NCBI GenBank assembly: GCA_937989585.1
Contig: CALKRW010000012.1
Location: 1 to 14,520, forward strand
DNA from: an uncultured Porphyromonadaceae bacterium
Lineage (GTDB): Bacteria > Bacteroidota > Bacteroidia > Bacteroidales > Muribaculaceae
Direction of reading: 5' to 3'
DNA: 14,520 nt
Made by a program: the position numbers and the translations under genes. Positions 5,826 to 10,555 of this stretch are shown in pieces; the stretch's first letter is position 1; each line of letters begins with the position of its first letter. The notes below the pieces were generated by a model. It was not told where the DNA came from and did no database searches. It saw only the letters and a list, made by a program, of their open reading frames with translations.

Positions 5826-7211
5826 TCAGTCGTCCTCGCCGGAGACCCTGATCTCTATGTCGCGCAGGAGATGGCCTTGTCTGTCGATTACGGAATATTT
5901 CCCCTTGCGTTTTACGAGAGCCTCTCCGTCATGAAAATAATACACCTTATCATATTTCAGGGGAATGACAACCTTTCCCGACTTGTCGATGTAACCCCAT
6001 TTGCCTTTCTTCATGACTTGTGCAAGACCTTGGTCGAAACGCTCCACATCATCATATTTCATAGGCACGACAATCTTCCCGGACTTGTAAACAAATCCCC
6101 ATTTGCCGTCAATCTCCACTGGTGCCAGCCCTTCGGAAAAACTGCCTGCACTGTCATATATCAGCGGAATGACCACCTTCCCGGATCTGTCAACATAGCC
6201 GCATTTGTCGTGTAACACGACCATTGCCAAATCTTCCTTGAAACGAGAAGTCCAGTCATACATCAGCGGAATGACTATTTTCCCCGATTTATCGATATAT
6301 CCGCGTTTGTCATTATAAGTCACTTCTGCCAGTCCATCCTTGAACGAATCTGCATTATCATATATCAGCGGGATGACTATGGTCCCTGTAGTGTCGATGT
6401 ATCCCCACTTCTTGTTCGACATAACCGGGGCCAGTCCCTCCGAAAAATCATAGGCGTTGTCATATATCAGCGGTATGACTACCTTGCCCGACTTGTCGAT
6501 ATATCCGCATTTACTGCTGTCAGTATACCCGCATTTTTCGAAGAAACTAACCAATGCACGTCCGTCATGAAAATCCAATATCCTATCGTATATCGGAGGC
6601 ACGACTTCATTGCCTGACATGTCAATCAGGCCGAACTTGCCATTTAACTTAAATCTCCCGAATCCGTCGGAAAAGTAGCTTGTATAATCATATTTCAGAG
6701 GGATGACCTCCCTGAAGGTTTCGTCAATGTAGCCGCATTTGCCATTCAGTTTCACGGCTGCCAGGCCATCGAAGAAAAAGTATATCCTGTCATATTTCGG
6801 GGCGAGAATCACCTTCCCCAACCTGTCGATGATGCCCCACTTGCGGTTCGCCCTGATGTAGGCATAATCGCCACGAAAAGTACTTGCCCTTTCATATATC
6901 GGAGGCACGACCTCACGCCCCGACTTGTCGAAATATCCCCATTTGCCGTCTCTCTCAAACGGCAACAGGACATATTGCCGACCGTCCGCCTTCGCTCCGA
7001 CCGCCTTCGCCCCGACCGAATCCGCGACATCCGCAGTCACAGCCGTCGCGCCAGCGCCGACGCCATCAGACGCAGGACCCGAAACCCCGGAAACAGAACC
7101 GGAATCAACAGACGCAAAACACGAAGCATCTGCAGTCAGTCCAGCCAGAACAACCCCTGCACCGACCATCACCATTTTCCCAAATCTCAACAAATCAGTA
7201 TCCATAATCAT
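5826..7211 (-). CDS. Exported protein of about 11 WG repeats
   Basis: 461 aa from the ATG at 7211. The frame extends upstream to 7337, but that start would lie upstream of the -7 element at 7260-7267, and from 7211 the product begins with a normal signal peptide (MVMVGAGVVLAGLTADA, with an Ala-rich cleavage zone). A Ser/Ala/Val-rich linker follows. The rest is about 11 WG units of the form KWGYIDKSGKVVIPLIYD plus roughly FSEGLAPV. Trp is replaced by Cys, Phe or Arg in several (KCGYID, KFGLID, KRGYID) and the last (KYSVID) is degenerate. One unit holds a small tandem duplication, KCGYTDSS before KCGYIDKSG. Such repeats are thought to form beta-structured binding surfaces; the ligand is unknown. 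It is first in a probable two-gene operon with the pectinesterase-like gene and divergent from another WG-repeat gene. Its codon use is more AT-rich than that of its partner. Confidence 0.85.
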   Translation of the reverse strand: MIMDTDLLRFGKMVMVGAGVVLAGLTADASCFASVDSGSVSGVSGPASDGVGAGATAVTADVADSVGAKAVGAKADGRQYVLLPFERDGKWGYFDKSGREVVPPIYERASTFRGDYAYIRANRKWGIIDRLGKVILAPKYDRIYFFFDGLAAVKLNGKCGYIDETFREVIPLKYDYTSYFSDGFGRFKLNGKFGLIDMSGNEVVPPIYDRILDFHDGRALVSFFEKCGYTDSSKCGYIDKSGKVVIPLIYDNAYDFSEGLAPVMSNKKWGYIDTTGTIVIPLIYDNADSFKDGLAEVTYNDKRGYIDKSGKIVIPLMYDWTSRFKEDLAMVVLHDKCGYVDRSGKVVIPLIYDSAGSFSEGLAPVEIDGKWGFVYKSGKIVVPMKYDDVERFDQGLAQVMKKGKWGYIDKSGKVVIPLKYDKVYYFHDGEALVKRKGKYSVIDRQGHLLRDIEIRVSGEDD

Positions 7212-7259
7212 AAAACATAATGGTAAAAAACATATTAGTAAACTAAAAAGTTCCACCCG

Positions 7260-7267
7260 CAAAGATA
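7260..7267 (-). promoter_or_regulatory. -7 element of the WG-repeat/pectinesterase-like operon
   Basis: The minus strand reads TATCTTTG (7267-7260), matching TAnnTTTG. No clear TTTG lies 20 bases upstream. Transcription would start near 7253, about 40 bases before the ATG at 7211, which favours that start over the upstream one. Confidence 0.5.
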
Positions 7268-7385
7268 TAAAAAATCCTCCACACTCCAGCCCATCCATGA
7301 CTTTCCCTCCCCGGGATTCCTGGACATCGCCTGCCACTTGTGCTCCTCGCGCCCCGGAAAAATTCCATTTTCCATTTTATTTCCC

Positions 7386-7393
7386 TATCTTTG
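7386..7393 (+). promoter_or_regulatory. -7 element of the membrane WG-repeat gene
   Basis: TATCTTTG matches TAnnTTTG and lies 30 bases before the ATG at 7424, giving a leader of about 24 nt. No convincing -33 box is present. The divergent promoter of the other WG gene uses the same -7 octamer. Confidence 0.5.
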
Positions 7394-7423
7394 CTGTCGC
7401 CCAATCACTAACACTTTTCCACC

Positions 7424-8188
7424 ATGAAAATAATCAAATACAAACAACATCCTGAATTCAATCGTCTGAAAAGTAAGGGAATAGCAGGCATTCTTTCCGT
7501 TATTTTCTTCTGGTGCTTTTCGATATGGTTCATTTGTATTGCCCTTAAGGATAACGGATTTTTTTCATCCATCGCATTGTTAGTGGTCTCATTTTTGGGG
7601 CTAATATGGGTAGGAATTTTTTATAGATTATTCCCCAGGAGTAAATGGGTCTGGAAAACACTCCTCGCCGTCCTTCTGGCCTACACCTTCGTCGTGGTTT
7701 TATTCCGCAAGCCTGAAAACGAGACAGGAAGCCCCTATTCCGAAGGTCTCGCCAAAGTCGAACTTGAGGACACGCCACATCGTCTCATGGCCTTCTCAGG
7801 CTCCGAATTAATCGACAACAACAATAGATCAGCCACTAAAAAATGGGGCCTCATGGACAATGAAGGCAAGATTGTCGTGCCTCCGAAATACGACAGACTG
7901 ACCAAATTCAGCCAGGGTCTGATGGCAGTGAAATCAGACAGCCTCTGGGGTTTCATAAACGAACAGGGCGAAGAAGTCATCCCTCCGCAATATACCGAGG
8001 CCAAAAGATTCACTCACAGTCTCGCAGCCGTGAAATCAGGCGACAAATGGGGCTACGTCGACCGCACCGGCAAAACCGCCATCCCCTTCCAGTACGACAC
8101 CGCCACCTCCTTCAACCTGGACGGCGCCACCGTAACCCTCAACGGCGAACTCCTCCGTATCGACACCTCCGGCACCCCTATCGAATGA
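7424..8188 (+). CDS. Membrane-anchored WG-repeat protein
   Basis: 254 aa. Three hydrophobic segments at about 19-41, 46-70 and 76-96 form an N-terminal membrane domain, the third followed by FRKPENE. The soluble part holds one degenerate and three clear WG-like units: SEGLAKVELED, KKWGLMDNEGKIVVPPKYD, LWGFINEQGEEVIPPQY and KWGYVDRTGKTAIPFQYD. The last unit is incomplete and the protein stops shortly after. It is divergent from the 11-unit exported WG protein, with 212 bases between the two start codons. I infer a membrane-tethered version of the same repeat module, but its ligand and side of the membrane are unknown. The membrane part is AT-rich and the repeat end GC-rich, which suggests a composite origin. 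The ATG at 7424 fits the -7 box. Confidence 0.83.
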   Translation: MKIIKYKQHPEFNRLKSKGIAGILSVIFFWCFSIWFICIALKDNGFFSSIALLVVSFLGLIWVGIFYRLFPRSKWVWKTLLAVLLAYTFVVVLFRKPENETGSPYSEGLAKVELEDTPHRLMAFSGSELIDNNNRSATKKWGLMDNEGKIVVPPKYDRLTKFSQGLMAVKSDSLWGFINEQGEEVIPPQYTEAKRFTHSLAAVKSGDKWGYVDRTGKTAIPFQYDTATSFNLDGATVTLNGELLRIDTSGTPIE

Positions 8189-8206
8189 CCATTCCCTCCC
8201 CCGAAT

Positions 8207-8287
8207 TTCTCTGGTTTCTCAGGTTCTTTGGTCTCATTCATCGAAAAATCTCTCTTAATCCCGATACCCCGTGAACCCCGGGCATCT
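8207..8287. repeat. Nonamer-periodic tract downstream of the membrane WG-repeat gene
   Basis: TTCTCTGGT (8207-8215), TTCTCAGGT (8216-8224) and TCTTTGGTC (8225-8233) are clear 9-base units. The same register can be followed more weakly through CTCTTAATC, CCGATACCC, CGTGAACCC and CGGGCATCT to 8287. The first unit begins 18 bases after the stop codon of the WG gene. The clear part is three units; the remainder is tentative. Confidence 0.45.
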
Positions 8288-8308
8288 AGGGAAAAATTTT
8301 TCCCCTAG
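8286..8308. promoter_or_regulatory. 23-base near-perfect palindrome
   Basis: CTAGGGAAAAA meets TTTTTCCCCTAG with only one extra C. It lies between the WG gene and the terminase promoter, in a 319-base gap. No T-run follows it on the plus strand, so it is a weak terminator candidate; a protein-binding site is equally possible. Confidence 0.4.
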
Positions 8309-8374
8309 CGAAAAAAATTTCCAAATTTTGCCAATCTATTCAGACGGAGGAGGGGAAAACGTTCGCCGGGGTTG

Positions 8375-8382
8375 TATCTTTG
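8375..8382 (+). promoter_or_regulatory. -7 element of the terminase-like gene
   Basis: TATCTTTG followed by CGGCG matches the Bacteroidetes -7 consensus. The -33 region is poor. Transcription from about 8389 would give a leader of about 120 nt that includes the whole nonamer array at 8415-8504. Confidence 0.5.
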
Positions 8383-8414
8383 CGGCGTGAAAATTTTTTT
8401 GACCCCAGATTTCA

Positions 8415-8504
8415 AACTTTAACCTGATCTCTAACTTAATCTGAACTAATGATAATTTGACTTAACCTCTACTTAATCTAATCTCTAACTTAATCTGAAC
8501 TACT
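8415..8504 (+). repeat. Ten-unit nonamer array forming the leader of the terminase-like gene
   Basis: The 90 bases split exactly into ten 9-base units: AACTTTAAC, CTGATCTCT, AACTTAATC, TGAACTAAT, GATAATTTG, ACTTAACCT, CTACTTAAT, CTAATCTCT, AACTTAATC, TGAACTACT. A 22-base direct repeat (8427-8448 and 8481-8502) is offset by 54 bases, which is six units. The array ends 3 bases before the ATG at 8508. It contains almost no G. Confidence 0.75.
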
Positions 8505-8507
8505 GAA

Positions 8508-10415
8508 ATGCAGAATTTTCCTGAAAACTATGCCGAGGAGGCGCCGCTGCGCTCCTCGCGTTTCGATGTCGCCTACGACCCTATCCTGGGTGTCGGCTCT
8601 TTCGGCGACCGCCGTATGATTTCCGTGCCTGCACCGGGTGCCTCCGCGGCCTATCTGCCGCGTACAATGCTCGATGACCCGCAGTGGCGCGCCGCCTCGG
8701 GCTCGCTCGTCGCCTACGAGCGCCTGCGCTGCCGCCACGACTTCGAGTTCTGGGCCGCGCGCTGCGTCACCATCAAGGACAAACTCACGGGGCGCATCGT
8801 CCCCTTTGTCCTCAACCATGCCCAGCGCAAGGTCCTCGCCGTACTCGAGGAGGACCGCGTGGCAGGACGTCCCCTGCGCATCATCCTACTCAAGGCCCGC
8901 CAGTGGGGAGGCTCCACGCTCATCCAGATGTACATGGCGTGGATTCAGACCTGCCTGCGCGAGAACTGGCACTCGCTCATCTGCTCGCACATCAAGGACA
9001 CCTCGCGCTCCATCCTCGGCATGTACAGCGCCATGATCGAGGCCTATCCTCCCGACCTGTGGCAGGGCGCCGAAGGTGTCAAGCCCGCGTTCCGCCCATT
9101 CGAGCGCTCGGTCAACATCCGCGAGCTCGCCGGCCGCGGGTGCCGCGTCACCGTGGCCTCGGCCGAGAGCCAGGAGGCCCTGCGCGGCTCAGACATAGCC
9201 ATGGCCCACCTGTCGGAGACCGCATTCTGGCCCGACACCGAGCGCAAGTCGCCCCTCGACTACATGCGCACCGTCTGCGGCTCCGTGGCCCTCGAGCCGC
9301 TGACCCTCGTGGCTATAGAGTCGACCGCCAACGGCACCGGCAACTTCTTCCACGACGAGTGGCAGCGCAACGTCACCGGACGCGGCGACAAGCGCGCCGT
9401 CTTCGTCCCCTGGTACGACATCCCCATCTACCGCTCGGCACCGCTCACCGAGGACCGTGCCCGCGAACTCTGGCCGCTCCTCACCGACTACGAGCGCGAC
9501 CTGTGGCACACGTTCGGACTGTCGATGGAACAGATTGCCTGGTACCACGACAAGGCCCGCGAGTATGCGACGCCCGACCGCATGCACGCCGAGTTTCCGA
9601 CCACGCCCGACGAGGCCTTCGTCAACTCCGGCGCCAGCGTATTCCCCGCCGAGGCCATTGCCGGACTGCGCCGGGGCTGCCGGGCGCCTGTGTCCGGCAT
9701 TCCGGACGGCCTAGCCCGCTTTGCCGCCTCCGGCACACTCGAGGTGTGGAGCGACCGTGAGGAGATGGGCCGCTACATTGTGGCCGTCGATGTCGGCGGC
9801 CGCACGGACAGGGCCGACTGGTCGGTCATAGCAGTGATGTCGGCTGTCAGGGCGCCAGGGCTTCCGGAGGTCTGCGCCCAGTGGCGGGGGCATGTGGACC
9901 ACGACATTCTCGCAGACTATGCCATGGGCATCGCCGCCTGGTACAACCGCGCCCTGCTTGTCGTCGAGGCCAACTCGCTCGAGAGCGAAAACATGGAGAA
10001 CGCCTCCGAGGGCGTCCTCGCCCGCATGCACCGCGAGTATTCCAACCTCTACTGCCGTCAGTCGCTGACAGCCGACATACACGCTTACCCCGCCGTTCGT
10101 CCCGGCTTCCACACCAACCGCGCCACCAAGGCCGCCATCATCGACCACCTCATCGCCGTCGTGCGCCACGCGCTGCCCCACGCGTGCCAGCCTGCCGGGG
10201 GCTATGTCGAGCGCTCCGGAGCGGCATGCGACGAACTCGCCGCCTACCTGTGCATGCCCAACGGCTCGTACTGTGCGCGCCGCTCGTGCCATGACGATAT
10301 CCTGATGACACGCGCCCTGGCCCTCTATGTGCTCCACAACGACCCCTCGGCCTCACGACCGCCTTCCATCACCTGCGAGGACCTTGCCTGCCTCGACCGC
10401 CACTACAGTTTCTAA
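8508..10415 (+). CDS. Phage-type terminase large subunit, isolated from other phage genes
   Basis: 635 aa. The N-terminal ATPase has a Walker A-like KARQWGGST (129-137), a Walker B region DIAMAHLSETAFW (229-241, with Glu237 as likely catalytic base) and coupling motif ESTANG (271-276), followed by FVPWYDIPIYR (299-309), typical of large terminases. The C-terminal RNase H-like nuclease keeps its acidic set: Asp428 (VAVDVGG), Glu487 (VVEANS) and Asp596-Asp597 (CHDDILMTRALA). Large terminases cut concatemeric phage DNA and pump it into proheads, normally beside small terminase, portal and capsid genes. None is visible here: the neighbours are a WG-repeat gene and a convergent GDPD gene. The frame is long, intact and as GC-rich as the host-like genes, so it is not obviously decaying. 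It could be a prophage remnant or a domesticated packaging or DNA-translocation enzyme. Start: the first ATG after the promoter and leader array. Confidence 0.87.
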   Translation: MQNFPENYAEEAPLRSSRFDVAYDPILGVGSFGDRRMISVPAPGASAAYLPRTMLDDPQWRAASGSLVAYERLRCRHDFEFWAARCVTIKDKLTGRIVPFVLNHAQRKVLAVLEEDRVAGRPLRIILLKARQWGGSTLIQMYMAWIQTCLRENWHSLICSHIKDTSRSILGMYSAMIEAYPPDLWQGAEGVKPAFRPFERSVNIRELAGRGCRVTVASAESQEALRGSDIAMAHLSETAFWPDTERKSPLDYMRTVCGSVALEPLTLVAIESTANGTGNFFHDEWQRNVTGRGDKRAVFVPWYDIPIYRSAPLTEDRARELWPLLTDYERDLWHTFGLSMEQIAWYHDKAREYATPDRMHAEFPTTPDEAFVNSGASVFPAEAIAGLRRGCRAPVSGIPDGLARFAASGTLEVWSDREEMGRYIVAVDVGGRTDRADWSVIAVMSAVRAPGLPEVCAQWRGHVDHDILADYAMGIAAWYNRALLVVEANSLESENMENASEGVLARMHREYSNLYCRQSLTADIHAYPAVRPGFHTNRATKAAIIDHLIAVVRHALPHACQPAGGYVERSGAACDELAAYLCMPNGSYCARRSCHDDILMTRALALYVLHNDPSASRPPSITCEDLACLDRHYSF

Positions 10416-10445
10416 GTCAGAAAGCAGAATGACAGGTGACTATGT

Positions 10446-10481
10446 AAAAAAGTCAGGGCGACAATGATCTGCCGCCCTGAC
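10446..10481 (-). terminator. Intrinsic terminator of the GDPD-like gene
   Basis: On the minus strand GTCAGGGCG pairs perfectly with CGCCCTGAC (10481-10473 and 10460-10452; 9-bp stem, 12-base loop) and is followed by six T residues (10451-10446). The T-run is on the minus side only, so it serves the GDPD-like gene ending at 10556, although the hairpin could also protect the 3' end of the convergent terminase transcript. Confidence 0.8.
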
Positions 10482-10535
10482 CTGATTACTCTGATTACTC
10501 TGAGTTCTCTGGGTTCTCTGAGAACTCTGATTGCT
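10482..10535. repeat. Six-unit nonamer array between the terminase-like and GDPD-like genes
   Basis: Exact 9-base units: CTGATTACT, CTGATTACT, CTGAGTTCT, CTGGGTTCT, CTGAGAACT, CTGATTGCT. CTG at positions 1-3 and CT at 8-9 are in all six. It begins on the base after the terminator stem, and lies in the 3' untranslated part of the GDPD mRNA. The units resemble CTGATCTCT and TGAACTACT in the terminase leader array. Confidence 0.85.
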
Positions 10536-10555
10536 TCGTCACTTGTAACTATGAC

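Noticed and set aside
7212..7337. N-terminal extension of the 11-unit WG protein to an ATG at 7337
   Set aside because: The extension spans the -7 element at 7260-7267 and places a second hydrophobic segment before a normal signal peptide; the start at 7211 is simpler.
7306..7347. Possible further nonamer tract between the divergent WG genes
   Set aside because: Splitting into 9-base units leaves only weak agreement between units (for example GGATTCCTG, GACATCGCC, TGCCACTTG); not distinguishable from chance by eye.
10482..10535. CRISPR array
   Set aside because: Units of 9 bases with no longer identical repeats and no spacers of regular length; no cas genes nearby.
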